From Gemmatimonadota bacterium (lineage in GTDB: Bacteria > Gemmatimonadota > Gemmatimonadetes > Gemmatimonadales > GWC2-71-9), in assembly GCA_022563595.1 (NCBI GenBank), contig JADFNB010000014.1, forward strand, positions 5,001 to 69,000: a stretch of 64,000 nucleotides of DNA, given 5' to 3'. Each line of letters begins with the position of its first letter. Within the stretch, counting starts at the first letter, position 1. Positions 17,894-26,623 of the stretch are shown here, piece after piece. The notes beneath the pieces were generated by a model that was not told the DNA's origin, did no database searches, and saw nothing but the letters and a program-made list of their open reading frames with translations. The translations under genes and the position numbers were made by a program.

Positions 17894-19002
17894 CGGCGTT
17901 GCGGGTCTACCTCTCCGCAGGTGAACCGTCCGGCGACCGGCACGCGGGGGCGCTCGCTCGTGCCATCAGTGACGCGGCACCGGGCGCCGAGCTGGAGGGT
18001 ATGGGCGGTAAGGAGATGGCGAGCGCCGGCGTGGCCATCACGCATCCCAGCGAACAGCTCTCGACCCGCGGGCTGGCCGAGGTCGCCGCACAGGTCCCCG
18101 CTCATCTCCGGATCGCCCGTGACCTGCGGCGGCGGTTCCGGCAGGGGGCATACGACCTCGTGATCCTGGTCGATTATCCGGGGTTCCATCTCCGCGTGGC
18201 GGCGGCGGCACGCGAAGCCGGGATTCCGGTCTTGTACTACATCGCTCCGCAGCTCTGGGCCTGGGGTGCATGGCGCGCAGCGCGACTGCGAGCAAGCATC
18301 GATCAGCTGGCAGTGATCCTTCCGTTCGAGGAGCCTTTCTTCCGCACCAGAGGGATTCCCGCAAAGTTCGTCGGGCACCCGCTCCTCGAGTACCGGCGAA
18401 GCATCGAGGCGGCCTCCGCCCGTGAAGCGCTCGGGGCGCCAGCGGCGGGTCCCCTACTGGGAATCTTCCCTGGAAGCCGGCCGGCCGAGATCGCGCGACA
18501 CTGGCCCGTGTTCCGGGACGCGGCGCGCCGGGTACGGCGCGCCGTGCCCGAGGTCGCCGTAGTCGTGGCTGGGATCGACGGCGCGGCCTACGCCGGAGCG
18601 GAAGAGTTCATCCTGCATCGCGGCGATCCGGCGCTCGCATTCGCCGCCGCCGACGCTGGTCTGTGCAAGTCGGGCACCACTACCCTCGAAGCTGCGCTCG
18701 CCGACACCCCACACGTGGTAGCCTATAAGATGCATCCCCTGACCTACGCTGCCGCGCGCCGCGTCGTCCGGGTTCCGTGGATCGGGCTCGTGAATCTTGT
18801 CGCGGGCCGCACGGTATCACCGGAACTCATTCAGCACAGCGTCACTCCACAGCGGTTGGCGGAATCCGTGCTCCCGCTACTCGATCCCGCCGGCTCCCAG
18901 GCACGGGGCCAGCGGGTTGCGTTTGAGCAGGTGCGCGCTGCCCTCGGCACCCCGGGTGCCGCCCGGCGGGTGGCCGGGCTGGCGCTCGACCTCGCCGCAT
19001 GA
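17890..19002 (+). CDS. lpxB: LpxB, lipid A disaccharide synthase
   Basis: LpxB condenses UDP-diacylglucosamine with lipid X. From GTG 17890 the protein has 370 residues. Diagnostic segments are SAGEPSGDRHAGAL at the start, GMGGKEM, LVDYPGFHLRVA, YYIAPQLWAWG and FPGSRPAEI. The GTGA overlap with lpxA and homology to the family start both support this codon over upstream alternatives. No lpxH or lpxI lies between lpxA and lpxB, so UDP-diacylglucosamine hydrolysis must be encoded elsewhere. Confidence 0.95.
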   Translation: MTALRVYLSAGEPSGDRHAGALARAISDAAPGAELEGMGGKEMASAGVAITHPSEQLSTRGLAEVAAQVPAHLRIARDLRRRFRQGAYDLVILVDYPGFHLRVAAAAREAGIPVLYYIAPQLWAWGAWRAARLRASIDQLAVILPFEEPFFRTRGIPAKFVGHPLLEYRRSIEAASAREALGAPAAGPLLGIFPGSRPAEIARHWPVFRDAARRVRRAVPEVAVVVAGIDGAAYAGAEEFILHRGDPALAFAAADAGLCKSGTTTLEAALADTPHVVAYKMHPLTYAAARRVVRVPWIGLVNLVAGRTVSPELIQHSVTPQRLAESVLPLLDPAGSQARGQRVAFEQVRAALGTPGAARRVAGLALDLAA

Positions 19003-19619
19003 ACCGGCTGGCAAGCTGGCTGGGATGCGCCCTGTGCCGGGTGCTGGCGCTGACCTGGCGGGTGGAGGTGGCTGGCGCAGAGCACCTCGAGCGGCTGCGC
19101 GCGTCGCAACGCGGTTTCATCTTCGCTGTGTGGCATCAAAGCCTGATTCCTCTCGTCTGGTGGCATCGGGCGCAGGGCGTGACGCTGCTCATCAGCGACC
19201 ATACCGACGGCCGGCGGTTGGCGACGCTGGCGCGCGGCTGGGGGTATCGCGTGGTGCAGGGTTCCAGCACCCGAGGCGGCGCACGGGGCATGCGCGGCCT
19301 GCTTCGGGCGCTGCGTGACGGACACGAGGTCGGCTTGACGCCCGATGGGCCGCGCGGACCAGCAGGCGTGGTCAAGCCTGGCACCGTGGCCGCCGCCCGG
19401 AGGGCGGGGGCAGCCATACTGCCGGTCGCGGCCGGGGTAACCAAAGCGTGGCAGGCGCGCTCCTGGGACCGGATGAGGATCCCGCGACCGTTCGCCCGGA
19501 TCCGCATAGTGTACGCGCCACCGTACCACCCGGCGGGTAGTGGAGCGCTGGAGGACGATCAGACGGACCTCGCCGCCCGGCTGGACGCCGTCTACGCGGT
19601 CGCCCGGAGCGCCTCATGA
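18999..19619 (+). CDS. DUF374-family acyltransferase-like protein
   Basis: The 206-residue protein matches DUF374, a branch of the lysophospholipid acyltransferase superfamily. Key segments are FAVWHQSLIPLVWW (acceptor His), VQGSSTRGGARGM, LTPDGPRGPAGVV and PIV-like ILPVAAGVTKAW. The N-terminus has one short hydrophobic helix. The gene overlaps lpxB and lpxK by four bases each. That position suggests an acylation step in lipid A or a related glycolipid, which is an inference because DUF374 substrates are poorly known. Confidence 0.85.
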   Translation: MNRLASWLGCALCRVLALTWRVEVAGAEHLERLRASQRGFIFAVWHQSLIPLVWWHRAQGVTLLISDHTDGRRLATLARGWGYRVVQGSSTRGGARGMRGLLRALRDGHEVGLTPDGPRGPAGVVKPGTVAAARRAGAAILPVAAGVTKAWQARSWDRMRIPRPFARIRIVYAPPYHPAGSGALEDDQTDLAARLDAVYAVARSAS

Positions 19620-20668
19620 TCTGGATCTGGCGCGCCCGCACTCCGGGTGCCCGGCTGGCTCGTCTCGCGCTCCTGCCCGCGGCAGCGGTGTTCCACGTCA
19701 CCGCCGGCGCGCGGGCGAAGGCCTATCGATCGGGGTGGCTGCCGAGCAGCCGCCTGCCGGCACCGTCCGTAGCGGTCGGCAGCTTGGCGGTCGGTGGCGC
19801 CGGGAAGACGCCGCTGGCCGCATGGATCGCCGGCTACTACGCGCGTAGCGGGCTTACACCCGGTATTCTGCTCCGTGGCTACGGCGGCGACGAGGCGGAC
19901 GTGCACCGGCGCGCGGTGCCGCGCGCGGTGGTCATCGAGCACGCCGACCGCGTTCGAGCCGCGCGTCGGGCGGTGGCGCGCGGAGCGGACGTCCTGGTCC
20001 TCGACGACGCATTTCAGCGTCTCGACGTCCGGCGGGACCTGAATGTCGCGGTCGTGAGCGCCGAGTCGCTGGATGCCGCGCCGTGGACCCTCCCGGCAGG
20101 CCCGTGGCGCGAGAGCTGGCGGGCGCTGCGCCGGGCCGACCTGGTGGTGGTCACGGTCAAGTCCGCCGGCGAGGCCCGGGTCAGAGCGACCATCGAACGC
20201 GTGCGAGCTGCCGGCCGCCGTCCCGTTGCGGTCGCGCGGCTGCGACTGGCACGTCTCCGCGGCCTCCTGTCAGAACGGGAACGGGTGCCGGCTGAGCTCG
20301 TGGGGTCGCGTGTGCTGGCCGGTGCCGGCATCGCCGATCCGGAGGCGTTCGCGGCCCAGCTGCGGGAGTACGCCGCAACCGTCGCCTTGCTGGCGTGGCG
20401 CGACCATCATCGGTTCGTGCGGGCGGATGTCGCACGCATGCTTAGCGCCGCCAAGGAAGTTGATTACGTTGTAGTCACCGCAAAGGATGCCTCGAAGCTC
20501 CGGGGGCTGTGGCCCCGCGACGCTGCGGAGCCCCTAGTTGCCGAGTTGGAGGTCGTCTGGCAGGAAGGTCATAAGGAAGTCGAGCGCGCGTTGAGCGCTG
20601 CGGTTGGTGGTGACGTTACGGGGATGACACGACGACGAGGCTCGATCTTCACCTCGCCGGTCTGCTGA
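19616..20668 (+). CDS. lpxK: LpxK, tetraacyldisaccharide 4'-kinase
   Basis: LpxK phosphorylates the lipid A precursor at the 4' position at the inner membrane. The 350-residue protein has an N-terminal hydrophobic helix (LARLALLPAAAVFHVTAG) and a P-loop GSLAVGGAGKTPLAAW near residues 60-75. The family segment ILLRGYGGDEADVHR follows, then VLVLDDAFQRLDVRRDLNV. It closes the lipid A gene run; waaA, often next, is not present. Confidence 0.93.
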   Translation: MIWIWRARTPGARLARLALLPAAAVFHVTAGARAKAYRSGWLPSSRLPAPSVAVGSLAVGGAGKTPLAAWIAGYYARSGLTPGILLRGYGGDEADVHRRAVPRAVVIEHADRVRAARRAVARGADVLVLDDAFQRLDVRRDLNVAVVSAESLDAAPWTLPAGPWRESWRALRRADLVVVTVKSAGEARVRATIERVRAAGRRPVAVARLRLARLRGLLSERERVPAELVGSRVLAGAGIADPEAFAAQLREYAATVALLAWRDHHRFVRADVARMLSAAKEVDYVVVTAKDASKLRGLWPRDAAEPLVAELEVVWQEGHKEVERALSAAVGGDVTGMTRRRGSIFTSPVC

Positions 20669-20698
20669 TCCCCACGAGAAAGAGCGCACGCAAGCAGC

Positions 20699-22018
20699 AT
20701 GAACCAAGACAATCTGGCGGTCGGGCTTCGCACGGCACGTGAGCTGATCGGACGCGACAAGGACCCGATCCTCAGCGAGGACAACCCGTTCGAAGCGATG
20801 ATGGCCCGCTTCGATCGGGCGGCTGAGCTGCTCGACCTGGATCCCGGCATGTGCAAGGTGCTCCGGGAACCGGAGAGACAGATCATCGTCGCCATCCCGG
20901 TCCAGCGTGACAATGGCGAGCTGGATGTCTTTACCGGTTACCGCGTACTTCACAACTCGGCCCGTGGCCCCTGCAAGGGGGGGATACGGTTCGACCTCAA
21001 CGTCACGCTCGACGAAGTGAAGGCCCTAGCAGCGTGGATGACGTGGAAGTGCGCGGTCGTGAACATCCCGTTCGGTGGCGCAAAAGGCGCTGTCGTCTGT
21101 GATCCCAGCGTCCTGTCCATCAACGAGCTGGAGCGCGTCACTCGCCGCTACACGGCGGCCCTGATCGACACGCTGGGCCCGGATTCCGACATTCCGGCGC
21201 CGGACATTAACACGAATGAACGGGTCATGGCGTGGATCATGGACACTTACTCCATGCATATGCGCCACTCGGTCACGTCGGTCGTCACCGGGAAGCCGAT
21301 CGAGATGGGCGGCTCGCGGGGCCGCCGGGAAGCGACTGGCCGGGGTTGCATGATCGTCACCCAGGAGGCGTTGCGGCACCTGGGGCTGCCGCTCCGCGGC
21401 ACGAAGGTGGCAATCCAAGGATTCGGCAATGTCGGCTCCGTCGCCGGAGAGCTGCTCGAGCAGGAAGGCTTGACGGTCGTCGCCATCAGCGACAAGACGG
21501 GCGGGTTCTACAATGCGAACGGTATCTACGTGGCTGACGCGTTGAGCTGGATTCGCGAGCATCGCTACCTGGCGGGCTACCCCAACGCCGATCCGATCAG
21601 CAACGCAGAACTGTTGGAACTAGATGTGGACGTGCTCCTGCCGGCTGCCGTCGAGAATATGATCACGCGCAAAAACGCCGACCGCATCAAGGCGAAGATC
21701 ATCTGTGAAGGGGCCAACGGTCCGACCACACCGGGGGCCGACAAGATCCTGGACGAGAAGGGGATCTTCGTCATTCCAGACATATTGGCCAACGCCGGCG
21801 GTGTCACGGTGAGTTACTTCGAGTGGGTTCAGGACCGTGCGGGCTACTTTTGGAGCGAGGCGACCGTAATCGAGCGCCTCAACGAAATCATCCAGCACTC
21901 GTTCCAGGATGTGCTCTCGGTCGCGAAGCGACATGACGTGAACATGCGCACCGCCGCCTACATGCTGGCGATGGAAAGGGTCGCGGCCGTCCATCGCCTC
22001 CGCGGCATCTATGCCTGA
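20699..22018 (+). CDS. gdhA: Glu/Leu/Phe/Val dehydrogenase (glutamate dehydrogenase)
   Basis: The 439-residue enzyme interconverts glutamate and 2-oxoglutarate with NAD(P). [18 protein letters not shown] and [15 protein letters not shown] hold the substrate and catalytic lysines. The Rossmann turn [13 protein letters not shown] lies near residue 240, and [15 protein letters not shown] near 365. Coenzyme preference cannot be decided by eye. Thirty bases separate it from lpxK, so an own promoter is possible but none is clear. Confidence 0.93.
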   Translation: MNQDNLAVGLRTARELIGRDKDPILSEDNPFEAMMARFDRAAELLDLDPGMCKVLREPERQIIVAIPVQRDNGELDVFTGYRVLHNSARGPCKGGIRFDLNVTLDEVKALAAWMTWKCAVVNIPFGGAKGAVVCDPSVLSINELERVTRRYTAALIDTLGPDSDIPAPDINTNERVMAWIMDTYSMHMRHSVTSVVTGKPIEMGGSRGRREATGRGCMIVTQEALRHLGLPLRGTKVAIQGFGNVGSVAGELLEQEGLTVVAISDKTGGFYNANGIYVADALSWIREHRYLAGYPNADPISNAELLELDVDVLLPAAVENMITRKNADRIKAKIICEGANGPTTPGADKILDEKGIFVIPDILANAGGVTVSYFEWVQDRAGYFWSEATVIERLNEIIQHSFQDVLSVAKRHDVNMRTAAYMLAMERVAAVHRLRGIYA

Positions 22019-22033
22019 TGCCCGGCACGACCG

Positions 22034-22510
22034 ATGATCCTCTACCTCATAGCGGTCGGTCGGGTCCGCGACACCGGACTTCGGGCCGTCTGTGAGGACT
22101 ACGCGCGCCGGGCACGTCGCACCGTCAGACTCGAAATCCATGAGGTCGCCGAGGCCGGCCGCCGTGGTGGGACGGTCGCGGCGGCACGCCGTCTCGAGAC
22201 GGAACGACTCATCGCCACTGCCCCCGAGGCGGCGTTCCGGGTGGCGCTGACCCGAAGGGGTGAGACCCTGTCCAGCCTGGAGTTCGCCGAGCGGGTACGG
22301 ACATGGCGTGAGAACGCCCGAGATGTCGCGCTGCTGGTGGGCGGCGCGTTCGGGCTGGATCCGGCACTCGTGGACCAGTGCGATGAACGTCTCGCCCTCT
22401 CCGCGCTGACTCTCCCCCACGACGTCGCCCGATTGGTCCTGCTAGAGCAACTCTACCGGGCCTGCACCATCCTCCGCGGCGAGCCGTACCACAAGGCGGA
22501 GCGTTCGTGA
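22034..22510 (+). CDS. rlmH: RlmH, 23S rRNA pseudouridine-1915 N3-methyltransferase
   Basis: RlmH is a SPOUT methyltransferase that modifies helix 69 of 23S rRNA. The 158-residue length is normal. The knot signature is clear: LLVGGAFGLDP, then LSALTLPHDVARLVLLEQLY and ILRGEPYHK. Its stop overlaps the GTG start of the following methyltransferase gene. Confidence 0.93.
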   Translation: MILYLIAVGRVRDTGLRAVCEDYARRARRTVRLEIHEVAEAGRRGGTVAAARRLETERLIATAPEAAFRVALTRRGETLSSLEFAERVRTWRENARDVALLVGGAFGLDPALVDQCDERLALSALTLPHDVARLVLLEQLYRACTILRGEPYHKAERS

Positions 22511-23229
22511 CCGAATGGTTCGAGCAGTGGTTCGGCGAAGAGTATCTGAACCTCTACCCACACCGCGACGAGACCGAGGCGGAGCAGGTAGTAGCGCTGA
22601 TCGACAGTATCACACCGCTCCGGGAGCGGTGGGTGCTGGACCTGGCATGCGGGCCCGGACGCCACGCCAGTGGGTTGGCGGCGCGCGGCGCACGTGTGGT
22701 CGGCTTCGATCTCTCGATGCCGCTGCTGGCGCGTGCCCACCGGCGGACCGGCACGACGGTGCGACTGGTGCGGGGAGACATGCGACATCTGCCCTTCGCC
22801 CCAGCCAGCTTCGACATCACGGTCAACCTCTTCACCAGTTTCGGGTACTTTTCCGACGACCGCCAACACGAAGCGGTGATACGGGAGGTGGCGGCCCTGC
22901 TTCGCCGCGGCGGCTCGTTCGTGCTCGACTACTTCAACGCCGCCCGGGTACGTGCTACGCTGGTGCCACACGAAGAGCGAGTGGTAGGGTCGCAACGCAT
23001 TGTGATCGAACGGCGGATCAGCGAGGACGATCGGTTCGTGATCAAAGAAATGCACCTACTGGACGACGGCCGCAGCTTCGTCGAGCGCGTTCGGATGTTC
23101 GCGGCCGAGGAGATGGTGGAGCTGCTCACGGCCGCCGGTCTCCGGGTGCGCCACCGCTTGGGGGACTACGACGGATCGCCGGCCAGTGATGACTCGCCGC
23201 GTCTGATCCTGGTGGCGGAGCGCACGTGA
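22507..23229 (+). CDS. Class I SAM-dependent methyltransferase
   Basis: The 240-residue protein has a Rossmann methyltransferase core. Motif I is VLDLACGPGRHASGLAARG (residues 43-61), the acidic turn is VVGFDLSMPLLARA, and motif II/III is RGDMRHLPFAPASFDITVNL. The C-terminal half has an antiparallel region with HEERVVGSQRIVIERR. The substrate is unknown. It overlaps both rlmH and bshC, so expression is coupled with thiol and ribosome-modification genes, without clear functional logic. Confidence 0.88.
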   Translation: MTEWFEQWFGEEYLNLYPHRDETEAEQVVALIDSITPLRERWVLDLACGPGRHASGLAARGARVVGFDLSMPLLARAHRRTGTTVRLVRGDMRHLPFAPASFDITVNLFTSFGYFSDDRQHEAVIREVAALLRRGGSFVLDYFNAARVRATLVPHEERVVGSQRIVIERRISEDDRFVIKEMHLLDDGRSFVERVRMFAAEEMVELLTAAGLRVRHRLGDYDGSPASDDSPRLILVAERT

Positions 23230-24767
23230 ACCTCCGATTCGAGAGCACACCGGTCGCGCCGCTACCACGGGTGGACGCCGGGACGCTGTTGCGAACCCGC
23301 GCGTTCACGCCCGATCCCGATCTTCGCGCGGCGTGTCTCGCTCACGGCGCCGCCACCGAGCAGCTCGACAGGCTCTTCACGGCCGACGCGCTCTGCGTGA
23401 CTACCGGCCAGCAGCCGGGGCTCCTCACCGGCCCACTGTTGACGATCTACAAGGCGGTGTCCGCCATCGCGCTCGCGCGGCGGTTTGAGGAGATCCTCGG
23501 GCGGCCCGTCGTCCCGGTGTTCTGGGTCGCCGGAGACGATCACGACTACGCCGAAGCCAATCACGTCCATCTCGTCGACGCCCGGAACGAGATCGTGCGG
23601 CTCGCGCTTCCCGACCGGCCGGCAGAGGCTCCGCTCACGCCACTCTACCGTGAACCGGTCGGCGAGACAATCGACGGTATCCTCGCAGCGGTCGTGGCAG
23701 CCACACCCGCAACCGAGTTCCGGGACGACGTGCTGGCGTGGCTGCGGCGTCACTACGTACCTGCGCACGACCTCGCGACCGCCTTTGCCGGCGCGATCGC
23801 CGAGCTGTTGGGACCGCACGGGCTGGTCGTATTCCGTCCTACTCACCAGAACGCCAAGCGGGCGATGAGCCCACATCTCGTCCGCGCGCTGGAGCACGCG
23901 ACCGAACTGGACCGTGCGCTCGGCGCGCGCGGAGCGGAGCTACAGAGCGCGGGAAAGCCGACACCGGTCCACGTCGGAGACGGGGCAACGATGGTCATGC
24001 TGGAATGCAAGATGGGAAGGGACCGGCTCGTCCTCGACAATGGCCGGTTCCACGCCCGGCGTTCGAAGGAACGGTACGGGCTGGATCAGCTCCGTGCGCT
24101 CGCCGAGGAGGAGCCACAACGGTTCTCACCCAACGTACTGCTCCGTCCGGTGATTGAGGCGGCCATCCTGCCGACGATCGCGTATGTCGCCGGGCCCAGC
24201 GAACTGGCGTACTTCCCGCAATGCACGCCGTTGTATGAGCGGCTGGAGGTGGCCCCGCAGGTGCCGGTCGCGCGCTGGTCCGCGCGCGCCGTGGAAGGGC
24301 GGGTGGGGAAGGTCTTGGACAAATACCAACTCACCGCCCAGGATCTGGACCTGCCCGAAGGACAGCTCGAACAGCGGCTGATACGCTCGCACATGCCTGA
24401 TGAGGCCAACGACGCCATTCGAGTGCTGCGCACCGCGCTGCAGAGCGAGTACGTGCGGCTTCGCTCGGCGGCGGTCGCAATCGATCCGACACTCAAGAGA
24501 TCGGTCGAGTCCGCCCACCACGCGGCGCTGGCCGGCGTCAAGGACGTCGAGAAACGGATTCTCTCACATCTGAAACAGAAGAACGAGATCCTGATCCACC
24601 AGCTCGCCAAGGCGCGACACAACCTCTTTCCCGCCGGCAAGCCCCAGGAACGGGTTTTCAACGTGGTGCCGTACCTGATCCGGTACGGGCGAACCTTCGT
24701 CGATGCCGTGTTGCAGCATGCCGGGGAATGGATGTCCGCTCTTGAACCGGGCTCCGGGAAAGCCTAG
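23226..24767 (+). CDS. bshC: BshC, bacillithiol biosynthesis cysteine-adding enzyme
   Basis: BshC is thought to join cysteine to GlcN-malate, completing the thiol bacillithiol. The 513-residue protein has the family core CVTTGQQPGLLTGPLLTIYK near residue 60 and VVPVFWVAGDDHDYAEAN near residue 97. The coiled-coil C-terminal half ends in HNLFPAGKPQERVFNVVPYL. The GTG start at 23226 overlaps the upstream stop. No bshA or bshB1 lies in the window. Confidence 0.94.
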   Translation: MNLRFESTPVAPLPRVDAGTLLRTRAFTPDPDLRAACLAHGAATEQLDRLFTADALCVTTGQQPGLLTGPLLTIYKAVSAIALARRFEEILGRPVVPVFWVAGDDHDYAEANHVHLVDARNEIVRLALPDRPAEAPLTPLYREPVGETIDGILAAVVAATPATEFRDDVLAWLRRHYVPAHDLATAFAGAIAELLGPHGLVVFRPTHQNAKRAMSPHLVRALEHATELDRALGARGAELQSAGKPTPVHVGDGATMVMLECKMGRDRLVLDNGRFHARRSKERYGLDQLRALAEEEPQRFSPNVLLRPVIEAAILPTIAYVAGPSELAYFPQCTPLYERLEVAPQVPVARWSARAVEGRVGKVLDKYQLTAQDLDLPEGQLEQRLIRSHMPDEANDAIRVLRTALQSEYVRLRSAAVAIDPTLKRSVESAHHAALAGVKDVEKRILSHLKQKNEILIHQLAKARHNLFPAGKPQERVFNVVPYLIRYGRTFVDAVLQHAGEWMSALEPGSGKA

Positions 24768-24776
24768 AATGCGCGT

Positions 24777-25070
24777 ATGCCGTGGATCATCATCCTAGTC
24801 GCCATCGTCGTGATAGTGGCGTTGTCGATTCCAATACTGTCGATCGTGCTCGACTCGCCAATCCTTCAGAGAATGGCCGAGTCCCGCCGCGGAGGTGCGC
24901 TCGAAGGTCTTGAGATGGTGGACCTGAAGAAGCGGCTCGGGGTGCTCGAGGATGAGGTCGAGGATCTCGGGCACGCAATGCGGCAGATGAAGGACGAGAC
25001 CCAGTTCCTACAGCACCTGCTCGAGAGCCACGACGAGAAGTCATCCCCGAAGCTCCCACCGGCCACGTGA
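24777..25070 (+). CDS. Small single-helix membrane protein with coiled coil
   Basis: The 97-residue protein has one N-terminal transmembrane helix (residues 3-27, Ile/Val-rich) with no charged residue before it. A helical segment of heptad type follows (LKKRLGVLEDEVEDLGHAM), then a Ser/Pro tail. It is not a recognised family. It lies between bshC and murJ with gaps of 9 and 4 bases, so it belongs to the same transcript. The composition resembles PspC/FtsB-type small membrane proteins only in general form. Confidence 0.7.
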   Translation: MPWIIILVAIVVIVALSIPILSIVLDSPILQRMAESRRGGALEGLEMVDLKKRLGVLEDEVEDLGHAMRQMKDETQFLQHLLESHDEKSSPKLPPAT

Positions 25071-25074
25071 TTCG

Positions 25075-26616
25075 ATGCCCCCGTCACAGGGGCGCCTAGC
25101 GACCCGGGTCGCCGCCGGGATCCTCGTCACCCGCATACTGGGCTTCGTCCGGGAGCGGATGTTCGCGCACTACTTCGGGAACAGTCCCACCGCCGACGCC
25201 TTCCGGGCTGCGCTGCGCATCCCCAACGTCATCCGGAATCTGTTGGGCGAAGGCACGCTCTCCGCATCGTTCATTCCGGTTTACGCCGGCATGATCGCTC
25301 GCGGCGAGGTCGAGGGCGCCAAACGCCTGGCCGGAGCTGTCGTGTCGTTCCTGGCGCTGTTGGCGGCCGTCGCCGCCGGCCTCGGCATCGTTCTCGCACC
25401 CGTGATCACGGACCTCGTCGCCCCGGGGTTCGACGGCGCGACCCGAGAACTCACGGTGACGCTGGTGCAGATCCTGTTCCCGATGTCCGCGGTGTTCATC
25501 CTCTCCGCATGGTGCCTCGGCGTTCTGAACACCCACCGCCGGTTCTTCCTGGCCTACGCGGCGCCGTCGTTGTGGAACATCGCCTGGATCGCCACCCTGC
25601 TAGCCGCTGGCGGGGTCATGGCCGGTGCGCGGCTCGCCACGGCGCTCGCCCTAGGCGCCGTTGTCGGGAGCCTGCTCCAGCTTGGCGTGCAGCTCCCAGC
25701 GACTCTGCGGCTCGTACGTGGCGTCTCACCGAGCCTCGACCTCGATGTACCAGGGGTGCGCCCTGTCATGCGTGCATGGATACCCGTGGTCATCGGTGCT
25801 GGTATCACGCAGATTTCGGGAGTGATCGACACCCAACTCGGGTCGCTACTGGGTACCGGAGCCGTCGCTGTGTTGGGATATGCACAGCTCGTAGCACTCC
25901 TGCCCGTATCGCTGTTCGGCGTGAGTGTGGCCGCGGCCGCCCTCCCCGAACTGAGTCGCGATGCCGCGACGGCCGATCATGATGTGCTGCGCAGGCGGTT
26001 GGGGGACGGCGCACGGCGCATCGCCTATTTCGTCGTTCCCTCGGCGCTCGCCTTTGCCACGCTCGCCACACCGATTGTGGGGACGCTGTTTCAGACCGGA
26101 CAGTTCGGGACCACAGATACCGAGGTCGCCGCCGGCGTGCTCGCGGCATACTCCATAGGTCTGCTCGGCCAGGCGGCCATCCGACTCTTCGCGTCGGGCT
26201 TCTACGCCCTTGGCGATACGCGCACGCCCGTACGGATCGCCGTGCTTGCGCTCGCACTCTCCGCGAGCCTCGCTGTCCTGTTCATGCAGTTTTTCGGTCC
26301 CGCCGGGATCGCGTTGGGTGCGGCAACGGGCGCATACGTGAACGTCGGCCTGCTGCTAACCCGCCTCACGCGCCGTATCGGCCCGATTACCACGCCCGCC
26401 GACCGCCGCGCCCTCGTCACGGTCCTGCTCGGCGGCGTCACTGGTGTCGCCGCCGCGTGGGGGATGTCGCTCGCGCTGGCGGACCAGCCAATCGGTATCG
26501 TCTGCCTCGGTGGTCTCGGTGGGTTCGGCTTAGCATACGCGCTGGTGACCTACGGTCTCGGACACCCCGAGGCGCGACGTCTCGCAGCGGTGCTGCGGCG
26601 TGATGATACCGGGTGA
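25075..26616 (+). CDS. murJ: MurJ/MviN lipid II flippase
   Basis: MurJ moves lipid II across the inner membrane for peptidoglycan synthesis. The 513-residue protein has about fourteen hydrophobic helices. The MviN signature is present near the start: RILGFVRERMFAHYFG, then DAFRAALRIPNVIRNLLGEG and LSASFIPVY. The conserved helix HRRFFLAYAAPSLWNIAW follows. Its end overlaps the possible early start of uvrC by a few bases. Confidence 0.94.
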   Translation: MPPSQGRLATRVAAGILVTRILGFVRERMFAHYFGNSPTADAFRAALRIPNVIRNLLGEGTLSASFIPVYAGMIARGEVEGAKRLAGAVVSFLALLAAVAAGLGIVLAPVITDLVAPGFDGATRELTVTLVQILFPMSAVFILSAWCLGVLNTHRRFFLAYAAPSLWNIAWIATLLAAGGVMAGARLATALALGAVVGSLLQLGVQLPATLRLVRGVSPSLDLDVPGVRPVMRAWIPVVIGAGITQISGVIDTQLGSLLGTGAVAVLGYAQLVALLPVSLFGVSVAAAALPELSRDAATADHDVLRRRLGDGARRIAYFVVPSALAFATLATPIVGTLFQTGQFGTTDTEVAAGVLAAYSIGLLGQAAIRLFASGFYALGDTRTPVRIAVLALALSASLAVLFMQFFGPAGIALGAATGAYVNVGLLLTRLTRRIGPITTPADRRALVTVLLGGVTGVAAAWGMSLALADQPIGIVCLGGLGGFGLAYALVTYGLGHPEARRLAAVLRRDDTG

Positions 26617-26623
26617 GGACGCG

